A stretch of DNA of 64,000 nucleotides, taken from positions 24,044,062-24,108,061 of the forward strand of contig OU612074.1 in the NCBI GenBank assembly GCA_914767715.1, in the 5' to 3' direction. The notes beneath the pieces were generated by a model. That model worked only from the letters and a program-made list of their open reading frames with translations. It ran no database searches and was not told the DNA's origin. The DNA comes from Membranipora membranacea (lineage: Eukaryota > Bryozoa > Gymnolaemata > Cheilostomatida > Membraniporidae). This document shows positions 36,737 to 51,700 of this stretch, piece by piece. A program made the position numbers and the translations under genes. Every line of letters begins with the position of its first letter. Position 1 is the first letter of the stretch.

Positions 36737-39700
36737 CTTCAAAATGGAATAAAGATAAAGATTACAGACATTATACACATAGACTGAAAGGAAATCAAAA
36801 TGTAATTTCATTTCAATAAAGATTTTTTCCTTCAAGGGAGAATTTATTTTGTGCAATTTTAATGGAGTTATTGGAAGTTTTTGACATTATTTATATTCAG
36901 TCTCAATTATGAACTTGAAGACCCAGTAACTATGAAAGTATATAATCTGCTCACATGGATTGAGAAGAGGGAATGGTATGGTGAGTTTTCCTTGCTCCTT
37001 GAGCTCCTTTTTACAAGCACATACTTCTTCACCAGTGTACGGAGGTTTATGCACGCTATCATCCCATGCTGGATCTACCTCTGTAGTTGGGCTGTCTTGT
37101 TTGGTGAGCAGACAGTGAGAGCAGTAAAATACAGTCTCAAAATGGGCTCCCTTCCACACAGATTTCAGCTCTGATATTAGATTATGCAAATTGGACAGAA
37201 GATGCTCCCAGGATTTAGTGATTAGTTTTGAGTTGGTCATCATCTGAATTGTTACAGTTCTCTCAGAGTGGCTGTGGAACAGGTATTTAATTACTTTATC
37301 TGTGTCCATGACACAGGCGCCATTCATACCAACTTCTATGTAATTCTGTGCTGTGATGTTGTGGTCTACAAAGATGGCAGTAAGCAGATGGTACACGTAG
37401 CTCGGCAATGGCAGCCCTTTGAAGTGTATCTCGACCCTCATTGGAATGTAGTTGCTCGTTTCAGGAACTGATATTACCTTCTTACTGAAGTATGGAATGA
37501 TGAAGTGAGTCTCACTTCCCTCCTGTATTGGTCCACATATCAGATGGAACACTTTCAGTACTTCAGTGGCCATTTCAGAATGGAACGGAGACTCGCTGTT
37601 GATAAGGTTTGTCAAGAGAATTGAGTTCATCACCCCAGTTTCCTGAAACTTGACTACCATTGCCTTGTACTTATTCAGGCCAATACCCCTACCATCATGC
37701 TTGAATGCGATGAAACTATTTAAGCGCGACATCCAGGCCTCTTGGCTGGAATGATCAAAGAGCAACTCAACAAGCTTTGTAAGCAGCTCAATGCGGTGAA
37801 ACACAATGTTATCTAGTTTCGCTCTTTTTTTGTACCACATGATTTTTCCGATCTCATGAAGATATTGAAGGATGACGTGATCTTTGTCTCCTGGAAACCA
37901 CGAATCTAGCTCTTCAAGAGTCAGGAAAGGTTGGTCTGTTTTTCCTGCACAAAGTTCCATGAACTCATTCCAGTTTTCTGGCAGTTTTGTAAGAAGCAAC
38001 AACCCAATAGAGAGCAGAATAGATTTCAGATCAGCAATGACTTTTTCCCCGGTTCCTTTATAAATGACCATGGGCTTGTGCCTTGTGAGAAGGGGCTTTG
38101 ATGTATCACAGAAGCATTTCATTGAGAAGAATGGGCTTGATTCTGGGGCTGAAGCCCTTTCCTCTGTGATTATTTTGTGACGCAAACTCTCTGTTCCTTT
38201 GATCAGTTGATCTCGTCTTTCTTTGAAAACCTTTTTATCTTTGATACAATCGCGATGTGTCAGCACTAAGAGAGGAGGGCCAGCTTGAGGACAGGAGAGG
38301 AAGAGATGGCTGATCCAATCAAAACAGAGCTTCTCACAAGCAGCATCAGCACCAAACTCGGTCACTAGTCTATCAAACTCAGCTATGTTGACGACCAACA
38401 GTGGCACAAACTGATTCCTGGAGGAGAGTGGGTAGGTGAAGTGATAAATCACCTGTCCTCCAAAGTCATGAAATACTAGTGTAGATTTTTCATTGACCTT
38501 AGCCTCACACACTTTGAATACTTTCGTGGCTTCATCCAGCTTGTTAGCAGACATGCGATTGGTCAGATATCTTCTATCACCCTGCAATGACTTAACAAGA
38601 CTAGTCTTCCCAGCCATACTCCCCCCAATGACAGTTACAGGGATGAAATCGAAGGTTCTGTCACCACACTTGTCAAGATCAGTCCAGTATTTGCGTAATG
38701 CCTTCATTCCTTGTTTACAGAGCGCGTACGGAGGATATGAAATCGTTTCAGGCACTTTGAGGGTAGTCAGTTTGCCGAGTTTGTTGAGGCATGCAGGTAA
38801 TTTGGTTAAAGATGTGTTTCCACCGACATCTAGCTCTTCTAAGTCCCATAGGTCTGATATACTATCGGAAAGAAGGAAAGAATAAGTGACCTTTAAGCAT
38901 TGTTCGGTATGGGCTTTTACAAAAAAATATGAGGATGACATGTTAATGTTTTTACTGGAATTAACGACTCCATCTGAGCGGGCCCAGTTTCATTTCCTGC
39001 CCATGACTCAGGGGATTTTCCCTGGCCTCTCCCTATCTTCTAAACCACATAAAATTACATACTCAACCTAATCTTGTACATAATGACTAGTATGAACACC
39101 CCTCCCACGTCAACGATGTGTTGTTTATTTGAGATTTAAGCTACCGAATCAGATAAATTTGCTTCTAGTATCACGCTAATGACCAAGAAGAGAAACTGTT
39201 AATTCCTGGACATAAGCAAGGATGAAATTTAGAGATGTGAATTCTAATACATAGGTAATCACTCAACAATCTGCTGAGTTCAGAAAACATTTGATGCTGA
39301 CCAACTAGAGAGATCCACAGATGAATTGCACATTGAAATTGACAAATTTTGGAGAGTAGCTCAACAATAAATTCCCCATGGGAGCTATTATCACAAGAGC
39401 TAATATTTTCATTTAATTGAAATAACATTATGTGACAAGTCAGGTAACTTGTAGGGAGCCATCAAAACTAGCAAATGACAATATTATCAATTGTTGAGTA
39501 CGAATACTTAAATATCATTGATCATTATTGTTGGAGTTTTATTATTGCATTTACAACAGGTATACAATTATAATTTAAGTGCTTTACCATACAATAAGTC
39601 ACAAAATAAATGTTTTTGTGAACATTATAGAAAGGTTCTGATATCTTTTCAGGACCTTTCAAAGTCCTTTAATCTTCTCCATTTGTCACAGCGTGCAAGC

Positions 39701-42700
39701 CATCTCTCTTCCATTTATGGCTTTAAGATACTCAATATGTTAGCTCCAGCAATGGACATCCTCTCCCCCAGGAAGAACAACACACATTAATACTGGGTTT
39801 GGTGTGAGGTGATGTCCTAGACAAAAGACCATTTTGAAATGGCCGCCTTTTAAATTGAGATTGTTCTACAGACCCATAGAAAATAATGAATAACCAATGA
39901 GCATTGAGCAGTACTATCTTCTCTAGGTGAAAGCATAAATACTGGACTCTCATTGGCTCACCATCAAATCAGAGCATTCTTTTGATAGTGTACCATCCAG
40001 AATATAGGGGTAGTCAGCTATAATGGGCACACTCATTCTGTCAATTAAATATGTTCTCAACAGATCAAAAAGCCACATGCTTACCACCCACCCATACTAA
40101 TGTCTCCCCGAGGCGAGTTAGATCAACCCGAAGAAGAAGTCTCTAGATGCAATGTGACTGGAGATATTCATTGTTGAATTTTTGCTTTTTCAAAATATTC
40201 TGAATATATTATTTGCTGGTGAGGCTTGCTTCCCCTTCACCTAGGACATTGTTTTGGTAAACTGAACCATGGGATTAGACCTACAACATGTGCCCTATTA
40301 GATGGGCATGGTTTAGCTAAACTATGCCCATCTAATAGGGCACATGTTGTAGGTCCAATCCCATGTTTGGACCAGCTCATTGTCTTTAGCTATTAAAGGA
40401 TTATGCAATGGAATACACTAATGCATTGATATTCACAAAGTCAATAGGATGATTATCATGAATCCCAGGCAGTTGATGAAGTTGTAGGATGCTAGGCGTA
40501 GATATTTACTTGTGATACCACTAAAAGTTATGGGCACATCAATTTGGAACAACAGATTATTAGCAATTTTCTTTCAAAGGTGCATTAATGATTTCATCAC
40601 TTGGCGGCCATTTTTATTTTCAGAAATGTTCCAGACATCACACAAGCAACCCTGGTTGCTGATTGGTCAATTTCGCCCTTTTGTTCTTCCCGGGGTGAGG
40701 GAGTTCTCTGGCTCCAGACTATATTATTGAGCAGTTTTCTTTTCCAATACATCGGTTTTCAATGAGAGACACTCATTTCCTGACACCTCCATCAAGTACT
40801 TTTCTTTACAATCTTTCAAATGTATCTAATAGCCTTCGATCAGGTCTTTAAACAATTTGTAGGCATTTAAGCAACACACACACATTCATCTATTTCACGT
40901 CCAAGACATGATCATTTTCTACTTTATCAGCGTAGCGTCTATGGCTTCCATTTTTCTTCTTTTATTTTAATTTTTGTTGCTTCCTCAGGCAGCATTTTAA
41001 TGATGAATATTGTTGTCAATATATGTTAAAAAAATGTTTTTTAAAGAGGGGAGGACGACTTTGAATGATATATCAAAAACTATCTGATTCGCTGTTATGA
41101 TTTGGCCTTCTCTCATAGGCTAGTTGTATTGAACTTGACTCTTTCCATAGAACGCAATCAATGACTATAATAATTACACACCACAATTTCATCTGCCAAG
41201 CTGATAAAGGCCAGTTAGTGCAATTTCATATTTCTTCCACATCAATAAGCGCACATGTGTTTGTTTGTTTGTTTAATTTATACTCTTTGTCCAAAGATGT
41301 TTACATCGAGATATAAAGCCCCCTTGGAGAGAGAAAATAATAAATAATAAATTGTAAAAACAGAAACAATTTAAACTTGTTAGGCTAGATAGTCTTTGTT
41401 TTTTAAGATTGCCTTGCCACATTTCACAGTTCGTGACCGTTTTATATACACATCAGTTTGACACTTTCTTACATATCTCTGTGGTCTTACGTTGGTTTTG
41501 TTATTTAGGCGGTTTCTCAGCAGATGTTCTGGATTATTGCCGATTCTCAGCACATAGGTTGAGCATACGTCATGGAGTAAATCGCAAAGTGGTGTTAACT
41601 TAGCAGCTTTGAGTCTATCGATATAATGTTCAAGGTCATGGAAAATTATTCGCAGTGCTAGTTTCTGGATCTTTTCCAGCTCGTTCCTGAGATAGTCTGC
41701 TAAGAAAGGAAACCATGCTGGAGCTGAGTAGGTTATTGTTGGCAGTATTTGGGCTCTGTACATCATCACAAGTGTTTCTGTGTTAACCCCAGATTGTTTC
41801 AGGACTAACAATCCGTGGATTTTACGGTTTGCAGCCTTTCGTACCTCGGACACATGTTCGCTGAATGTAAGGTGGCTATCAAGTGTCACGCCTAGTAATT
41901 TTGTTCTTGAGACGTTAGTGACGCTCTGGTTGGTGTTCATAACGAGTTCAGAGTTCATGTTTAGAGATTTTCTGAGGGATACATTGAGCGACTTGGTTTT
42001 TTGGACATTAAGACGCATCTTATTCCGATTAGCCCAATCACTGCACTCTCTGATTAGTTGTTGTCCGACTTCAGGAGGTACAAAGTCGACTTCTGATCGA
42101 GTGCAGCTAGTGGTCTCAGTAGTGGATTTCTTCAGCGGATAGTAGGTAGTCGTATCATCTGCGTATTTGATGGTGGCGCCTTGTGAGAATTTGAGCGAGT
42201 TTACGAATGCTGACCAGAGTGTGGGTCCACAGAGTGTGCCCTGAGGGACTCCAGTGTTGCATATTCGGTAGGTTGACATCACATTGTGGCATCTTAGAGT
42301 GACACAGTGTGAACGGTTACATAGATAATTTGCGACGAGAGATATTAGTGCATCAGATAATTCCAGCTCTTGTAGTTTTGTGAGTAGAAGTTGATGATTC
42401 ATCAAGTCGAAAGCCTTGCTAAAATCATACAAGATCAGTTGAGCCCCATGATTGTCAGTATCATCGAGCACAGTAGTCACATCATCCAACAAGTAAACCA
42501 GAGCATCTGTGCAGCCTACACCTTTTCTGTACGCAAACTGATTAGTGTCTAGTTTAATTTGAAGTTCATCTTGGAGTTGTCGGTTCATAAAGGACTCTAT
42601 AAGTTTCCCAATGTGCCAGAGTAGTGAGATAGGGCGATAGTCCTTACAAGATGATGCGGATTTAGTCTTTGCTATTGGTGATATCTCGGCTGTTTTATAG

Positions 42701-45700
42701 AGTGACGGAAATCTGCAGGAGTGGAGTGTCAGATTTACGATTCTGGTTACAGGTACACAAAGGTCTTCGTGACAAGCTTTACTTATCCATGATGGATAAT
42801 CTTGGCTGTGTATGGCTTTCTGTGTGTTGATTCTTCTCAGCGCACATTTCACCTGTCCTATAGATATCTCAGCATGTTTACTATGTGAAGAGTACGGATG
42901 AGGTGGTGTTGGCGTCTGCTCTCCAGCTATAGTACCATAGTGTAGGTTGAGCTTGTCGACGAACTGCTGCGGGGTGTAGAGATTGTCATCTAGGACATAG
43001 TGGGATGGCTGATTGCTACTGCTTGCCGATGGGTTTAAACATTCAATGCTGCGCCACCAGTTTACAGTTCCTGCTTTCAGTTGGTTTACTTTGCCATCAT
43101 AGTATCTCTGTTTGGCCTTGGATATGAATCGCTCCAGGGTAGCCCTTAGGTAAACATAATTATGTTGGGTTTCCCGTGTTGAACGCTTTTTCCTTGGCTC
43201 TTCTCATCTTTATGATGAGGGGGGTTTCCCAAGCTGGTTTGCTATCTAGTTTCATATGTATGCGCTTGAGTGGACAATGTTTGTGATATATGTCAGTCAG
43301 GATGGTTTGGTAGCTTTCGGTGAGCATATCAAGATCAGATATATTCGATAGTAACGACCAGTCTGTTTTGGTTCCATCGAGCATTATGGCGTTCCTAGCA
43401 TTAGGGATGACAGTTCGTTTATAAATAGTTCTATACTCACATTTCTGTAAAAAGGCACTATTAATGATAACACTAGCATGATCGGATTTTCCAAGGGGGG
43501 CACTTTTAGCACAATTAGCTTTCAGATATGATAAATCATTAGTAAAAATTTTGTCTAAATACGAATCTTGTCTGGTTGACAATATAAGTGAGGCCAAATA
43601 TATCTCCTGCCTGTCTCCTGATCTCGGTATTCTCGACATGGTCCTCATAGCTGATCCCATAGATATGTCATCCGCATTTCTGTCGCATCCATCCTGTTTT
43701 CCATTCTCTGTGTGACCGGCCAGGTTTCGCTGCCATACATGAGTGTTGGCTTAATAGATGTCTTGTATAGAAGTACTTTTAGTCTAGTTGGTACTTTCTT
43801 GTCACACAACACCCCTGTAAGATCCCTCCACCTGTCCCAAGCCGCACCTATCCTCCTAGCTATCTCCCCAACACACCCTCCATCCTGATCTATCATGGTA
43901 CTCAGGTACTTAAAGGCAGTTTTCTCATGTAATTCACTATGGTCATGCTGGTTGTAGTTTTTCAATTTGATCTTCCTAGTTGCTCCTGTTGGTGGCATGT
44001 ACTCCGTTTTAGTCCTACTCAGTTTCAGTCCTGCATCCTCTAGGTGTTTTCTCCAGTCGGCCCTCCATTCCGTCTGCCTCCCTATCACAGAGAACTTAAT
44101 CATCTGTGAACAGCATGGCCCATGGGGGTTCCAAACTATCTCCTCCGTGATCACATCCAAAATCACTATAAACAGGAAGGGACTGAGAGCTGAGCCTTGG
44201 TGGAGACCAACATCTATCCTCTCTTCCTCTGTAGATCCCATATTTGTATTCACAGATGTGGAACAGTTTTCATACATATCCTCTATCAGTCTGATATACT
44301 CTTCTGGCACTTGTTGTCTCCTTAGGCAATACCAGATCAAGTCTCTTGGTACAGTGTCATAGGCTTTCTCGAGATCAACGAAAACTAGATGCAAATCCTG
44401 TTGGTATTCTCTCATCTTCTCTTGCAATATCCTCAGACAGAACATAGGCTGTGTTGTTGATTTGCCTTTCTGAAATCCGTACTGTCTCTCAGATAAGTCA
44501 ACATTAGTCCTCAGCCTACATTCCACTATCCTTTCCATGAGCTTGAGGCAGTGACTGAGAAGTTTGATGCCTCGGTAGTTAGCGCAGTTCAGGGGGTCTC
44601 CTTTCTGTTTATAGAGTGGTGTTATCCGACTCTTCCTCCATGCAGCTGGTATGCCTGTCTTCTGTTTATCCCTCAAAACTGATGTCATCCAACTCACTCC
44701 GGTATCTCCTAATCTCTTGACTATCTCAATAGGGAACTCATCCGGTCCGGCTGCTTTTCCTTTCTTCATTTTCTCGAGCTGTGTTTTCACTTCCTCCGCA
44801 CTAATCAGAGCAATTGGCCATTCTACTTGCTGGACCTCTTCTAATTCCTCTTTTCTATTCCTAGTGTTGAGTAGTTGATCGAAATACTCCTGCCATCTCC
44901 TCTTGATATCTCCATCTTCCGATAATATAAGGCCATCTCCATCTCTCACAACCTTCATCCTATCTATGTCCAATGATCTTCGCTTTCTCGTTTTGGCCAG
45001 CTTGTTTAAGTTCTTTGCTCCATTCTCTTCAAGGTCTTTGTACACCTCTTCGTACGCCTTCTCTTTTGCTTTCGCTACTTCGACTTTTGCCTCCTTATTC
45101 TTCGTTTGATATTCCTCCTCAACTATCCTTTCTTGGTCTTGATCTTGGGCTTCATCTCTCCTCGCTGTTTTCCATTACTTGAAAGCTTCCTTTTTCTCCC
45201 ATACAACTTCCTGGAACTCTGAATTCCACCACCAGGACTGTTTTTCTAGATATTTACCTCCCCTTGAGACTCCTAGCTCTTTCTTCGCTATCCTGACTGC
45301 ATCCACACATGTGTTCTCCCTCGTAGCTTCCTCCATTTCTACTTTTTTCATGATGTTCTCCATCAACTTCATCTCAAACTCATCCCCTTCTGTCTCCTTC
45401 ATTTTCCACCATCTTAGTCTCTCAGGTCTTTCCCTTCTCTTCTCCTTCTGCATTTTTATGTTCAAGTCTGCGACCAGCAATCTATGTTGGGCAGCTATCG
45501 ATTCTCCTGGTATTATCTTTCCATTCTTTACCTTTCCCATCATAGATCTCCGAACTAGTATGTAATCGATCACCGAAAAGTATCGACCACTCATGTATGT
45601 TACCAAATGCTCATCCTTTTTTTCAAAGAAGGTATTGACTAGCACTAGGTCGTACATCTGAGCAAATTCAAGAATCCTCTCTACTGACTCATTCCTCTGT

Positions 45701-48700
45701 CCTCCATGCCATCTTTCATACCCTGTTCTATCCATGCAAACATGTCCATTTAGATCTCCTGCAACAACAACTTCCTCCGTACCTGGTATCCTACTAATCG
45801 CATTCTCCAGTTGGTTCCAAAACTGCTCTTTCTCCTATTGTTCACATCCTTGCTGAGGTGCGTAGGCGCTTACAATGTTATAGTTCCTCCCTGGTGTTAC
45901 TAATTTCATTGTCATCATTCTCTCTGATACTCTCTGTACATCTATCATCTTATCCTGCCAGTAGCTGCTGAGACAAATCCCAACTCCATTCCTTGGTCGT
46001 TTCCCTCCACAATTATACAGCTTGCATCCCTCACCAAAATTTCGGGCCTTTCCCTTCGATTGACCTCCTGTCTATCTTGTTTCCTGCAGGCAAAGAATAT
46101 CAGTTCTCCTGGCTGTCATCACTGCTGCTATCTCTCTGCTTTTACTAGTTAACGTCCCTACATTTAACGAAGCTATCAGCACCTGTCGGTTTTGCCCCTC
46201 TCTCTTATTTGTCACAGAGTCGGGGCAAACTTGGTTCCGCTGCATGCCGCATAACACGGGCGGCCTCCTAGCATAGTCTGATTGTCTACTTGCATAATCC
46301 CTGTTGTGGCGGGGGTTTCCACGGCCGGATGCCCTTCCCGTCGCCAACCATCTGTGTTTATCCGGGCTTGGGACCGGCTGCCGGTATGCTGGCTTGCAAA
46401 CCAACAGGCCATAAGAAACATATATATGATGAAGAAACATAGTTTGCAGAAATTAAGTTAATTTTCACAGACAGATGCCAACAACCATGAATCTCAATGC
46501 ATAGTCCTATAGTCTAGTAAAACTTCTAAATTCTCTACCAAATGATAATCAAGGATAATTCTAGGGTTTAGACAGTGAAAGTTTCTTATACTAAATGAAC
46601 AACAGAGCTAAAATATCTGACTCTAGTTTCATCCTCATATGTCTTACTGTCCTTTACCCTATCGTACTACCATATACATTTAAAGTTATCTTGGTCATTT
46701 TATGACTATACATCATCTAAAATATTAGCTCTTTAGACATTGTTAGGAACAACTGCTTTATCCGAAAAATATTTTCGAGTGTTTTATAACCATCTAATAT
46801 TTTCAAACTGGTTTTTCTTAAATATATTTCGACCTTCTGTACAGTGTAGTTTGTCGTGAATCTGCCCGCATCTGCATTTGGTTGGATGAGCAAGAATTGT
46901 TTTAGCAAAGAAAGAGCCTTTACCGTAATTTCTATCAAAGTAGTTGTTGTAATATGAAGGGGTGGAATTTTGAGTGAATTTACATGATACATGAACATGC
47001 AGCTAGGTCAGCTATCAAATTTCTGTATGGTATGACCTGCCTTCATGATATATTTACTGCTTTATCTAATAAGCTTTCTTTCTAAATGTGAGTCATTGCT
47101 TTACATAAAATGGTGAAAGCTCTTTCACCCATTTACCCATTCAAAGCTTTTCACCTTTTCACCCATTTACTTTCACTTGTCACCCAAACAATGGAAGGGA
47201 TACATATTTTAGCCAAGAGCTCTAATCAATATTGTAAGTGGTTCTTACTTTTAATATTCCTACAGTTTAATAACTTACTGATTTAGGCAAAACATTTCAT
47301 CACATTACACTACACGTCGATATTGTTTTCTGTGGCCTCAGATATTCATTTTCAGTTGCATTTTTCAGACGTACTATTATCATTTTCGGCATTCTTCTTT
47401 TAGCTATATGTGATCCCGACTAGCCAACATTTATAATTGCTCACTTACTATCGGATTTTCTATTCCCAATAATGTGTGAGTTTTTTATCAATCGTAATGT
47501 TCAATGTTAATTTTTTATAAGCAATTTCATTTATCAGTAGTTGTTATATAGTTAAGAGTTGTGTCATCTTGATCTTTTGGAAGACAACTCCAAAAGTCAA
47601 GCACATGATATATATTTTGTCAGCCATCTTGTTTATTCTATCTTATTGTACAAGAATACAATTATTAACTCTCAGCAATATAAAAGAGACTTGTAAGAAC
47701 ATAATAGTAGTGATATAATAAAGGTACATAGTAAATAGTAATTTTGCAGCCATTTGTTGATGGTCATAAGGGGACGTTGTAGCGAACTTTAGATAGAACA
47801 GTTAAAACATCATATCATTTAAACTAGGAATGGGACTTAAACTGCGTTTTTTAACAAAGTAGATTTTGTTGTATGACAGGGAGGAATTTTGAGTGTTGAT
47901 GTGAATCAACATGATAATCTGAGGGGGGAGGGGGGGGGGGAAGGGGTGGACTTACTCGACTATCATTGAGATACCAATTGTGAAAAAAAAACATTTTCAC
48001 CTTAATACTACCCGATAAACAACTTAATTAATCAATCAGATGGGTGCAGATCTTATGAGTAAAATAAAGGATTAATTTAGTTACAATAACAGTGTTTTGA
48101 AAACAACTATACTATACTTACCTCTCAGTTATCTCCGTTAAGTGGTTGCAAAGTTTCCAATGTTAACATATATTAGGGTTTTCAAGAATAAATGATAGCT
48201 GATAATTTTGCTGGTTTTACTATTCTTGGCCCGGTCTCTAAATTTAAATCCTTGTACATTTTCAACCTGCAGGGTATTTTGGACATGGGTTTAGGTAGCC
48301 TGTCTTGACTAGGTTTGTTGTGGCATATGCTTGCCCCTTCCCACTGCAAAGCTTGTCAAGACAGGCTCGAATATAGGGTGCGATATGCAAAATAATGAGT
48401 ACTAGCAGCTGGACTTAAATGGCTCTCTGTTGATTCTGTTTTATGATGCCCTGTATATCGATTGCGGATTGTTTGAGTTACCGTAGCTTATTAGTTTATA
48501 ATGTTGATTCTGTGTGTTTGATAATTGTGTGGATTTACATGTAGCAGACATTATTATGTAATGATTTTGAATTAACCTAGATTGTGCAGGCAATTAGTGT
48601 GCCTTCTTTGATGAATTGAGAGCAGAGCAGTGTTCGACTTGAGAGAGAGTGGACCTGCACCAGCATGAATAAAGATCTTTTATCCTTTAAGTACGAGCTA

Positions 48701-51700
48701 GTGAATATGTAGACAGCAATATATAAATGTTTTTAAGACTTTCACCATGAACCTTCCTGCCTAAGACGGTGCGCCCCGCTCGACAGCACAGAGGTTGAGG
48801 AACATTAAAAGAAACAACCTTTAGTAATTTTGAGTGTTGATGTAAATCAACATGATAATCTGAGGGGGGGAGGGGGTGGACTTTCTCGACTATCATTGAG
48901 ATACCAATTGTGAAAAAAAAACATTTTCACCTTAATACTACCCGATAAACAACTTAATTAATCAATCAGATGGGTGCAGTTCTTATGAGTAAAATAAAGG
49001 ATTATTTTAGTTACAATAACAGTGTTTTGAAAACAACTATACTGTACTTACCTCTCAGGTATCTCCGTTAGGTCACAATAGTCCAGATCTAGCTTTTTGA
49101 GACACTTCAGATCCCCTATCCGGCTGGGTAAGGTATGAAGGTTCTTATTTCCAGATAATCTCAGCTCCTCTAGGTTTGTAAGTGATCCAATACTGTAATG
49201 AAAGTTATTAGATCTGTCAGTATGTACCCAGTTTTAAAGGAGCAGCAAAGCAGAAGGTAATACAACAGTGCACCAATCTAATAGCAAAGTACATATGCAG
49301 GTACTGATCTTACTTTTGCAGGATAGGTTGTATTCAGTGACAATAAAACACATAATAAATAAATAAAGAAATAACAAATATGATGGAAAAAAGCTAATGT
49401 ATAATAACGTCAACTTGCAGTTCTTGAGACTGCAGCTATTATAAAGATCTATGTGATCTCAAACTGAGTTAAGAGTTGGGTAACATATGATTAGATCATA
49501 ACTTTGCATTGTCATATACTTCGCATGGGCTATTCTTTCTTTGGGGAATCACAGAACCATTGTTCTGGCCAAAAAAACAAGAGTGATTTTTGGTGTTGAT
49601 CAAAATTCAATCTACATAACATTTCGATCTCATTTAAATTAATATCTAGTGACCTTGAGGTCAGGTTATATATGGTTTAGTGGTTGTCTGCTCTGCAACT
49701 GTTATCAGGTCCAATCACAGCTGTATTGAGGATGACCCATAGGAAAAGAGCCAAGGTTTGGTGCTTTCTTATCCGCTTGATGACTCTATATCACCTATCA
49801 TATTAAATTAATTAGATACTGTGTAACACCCGACTGAGGCTGTTATGGTTCAGGTCATGTGATACAGGAGGCAGCAGCGGAAAATTTTGAGAGTGAACAT
49901 CTTGATACGACTATGAATCAGTTTAAACTTGATATTCAGCTCTGTAGTGAATGATATTCTGTTCCAAAGAGCTGATTTCCTTACTGGCTATTCATTTAAC
50001 ATTTATAAATGGGTTGCCAGGGTTGTCTGTAACTTTAACAAGCACTATTTTATACCCGTCCTTTTAACAGAATAATAATAAAAAAAAACTCAGCTAACAT
50101 ACCAGTAACCAATTCCATGTTGCCAATCCAACAAAAGAAATCTTCTGTCGATCAATACCACTCATGCGTTTACCATCAGCCAAAAATCTTTATTTAGTAA
50201 CTTCATTTATGCCAAACCAGTACAGTCTGTCCACGCCCAGCTATTTTGAAAATTGGCACACCTCCGCGAGATAGCTTCAATCTATGTATGTATGTATGTA
50301 TATGATGCTCAAATAATGGTGTGGGAGAGAAGTTATTCATCAGTTGAAATGAAGGTAAAGAAGTGACTAAGAACGCCAACCACCCTCTACCTTTTTTAAA
50401 TTAGCCCACAGGATGAACACTTTCCTGGATTTTAAATCCTGCCTATTCACCGAACTAAAACTTCCGAAAAATTACTTTCCTTATCAAATTACCAAGTGGT
50501 TGCAAAGTTTCCAATGTTAACGTATATTAGGGTTTTCAAGAATAAATGATAGCTGATAATTTTGCTTGTTTTACTATTCTTGGCCCGGTCCCTAAATTTA
50601 AATCCTTGTACATTTTCAACCCGCAGGGTATTTTGGACATGGGATTAGGTAGCCTGTCTTGACTAGGTTTGTTGTGGCAGATACTTGCCCCTTCCCACTG
50701 CAAAGCTTGTCAAGACAGGCTCAGATATAGGGTGCGATATGCAAAATAATGAGTACTAGCAGCTGGACTTAAATGGCTCTCTGTTGATTCTGTTTTATGA
50801 TGCCCTGTATATCGATTGCGGATTGTTTGAGTTACCGTAGCTTATTAGTTTATAATGTTGATTCTGTGTGTTTGATAATTGTGTGGATTTACATGTAGCA
50901 GACATTATTATGTAATGATTTTGAATTAACCTAGATTGTGCAGGCACTTAGTGTGCCTTCTTTGATGAATTGAGAGCAGAGCAGTGTTCCACTTGAGAGA
51001 GAGTGGACCTGCACCAGCATGAATAAAGATCTTTTATCCTTTAAGTACGAGCTAGTGAATATGTAGAGAGCAATATATAAATGTTTTTAAGACTTTCACC
51101 ATGAACCTCCCTGCCTAAGACGGTGCGCCCTGCTCGACAGCACAGAGGTTGAGGAACATTAAAAGAAACAACCTTTAGTAATTTTGAGTGTTGATGTAAA
51201 TCAACATGATAATCTGAGGGGGGGAGGGGGTGGACTTTCTCGACTATCATTGAGATACCAATTGTGAAAAAAAAACATTTTCACCTTAATACTACCCGAT
51301 AAACAACTTAATTAATCAATCAGATGGGTGCAGTTCTTATGAGTAAAATAAAGGATTATTTTAGTTACAATAACAGTGTTTTGAAAACAACTATACTGTA
51401 CTTACCTCTCAGGTATCTCCGTTAGGTCACAATAGTCCAGATCTAGCTTTTTGAGACACTTCAGATCCCCTATCCGGCTGGGTAAGGTATGAAGGTTCTT
51501 ATTTCCAGATAATCTCAGCTCCTCTAGGTTTGTAAGTGATCCAATACTGTAATGAAAGTTATTAGATCTGTCAGTATGTACCCAGTTTTAAAGGAGCAGC
51601 AAAGCAGAAGGTAATACAACAGTGCACCAATCTAATAGCAAAGTACATATGCAGGTACTGATCTTACTTTTGCAGGATAGGTTGTATTCAGTGACAATAA

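Noticed and set aside
36881-39071. Several plus-strand open frames opposite the Roc-COR exon
   Set aside because: They are antisense shadows of a long coding exon with recognisable domains on the minus strand.
41780-45565. Plus-strand open frames in the LINE region
   Set aside because: Antisense to the reverse-transcriptase and endonuclease frames and without motifs of their own.
48687-51250. Paired 69-codon frames at 48687 and 51041
   Set aside because: They are the same intron sequence copied 2354 bp apart; similarity reflects recent duplication and the frame has no recognised motif.
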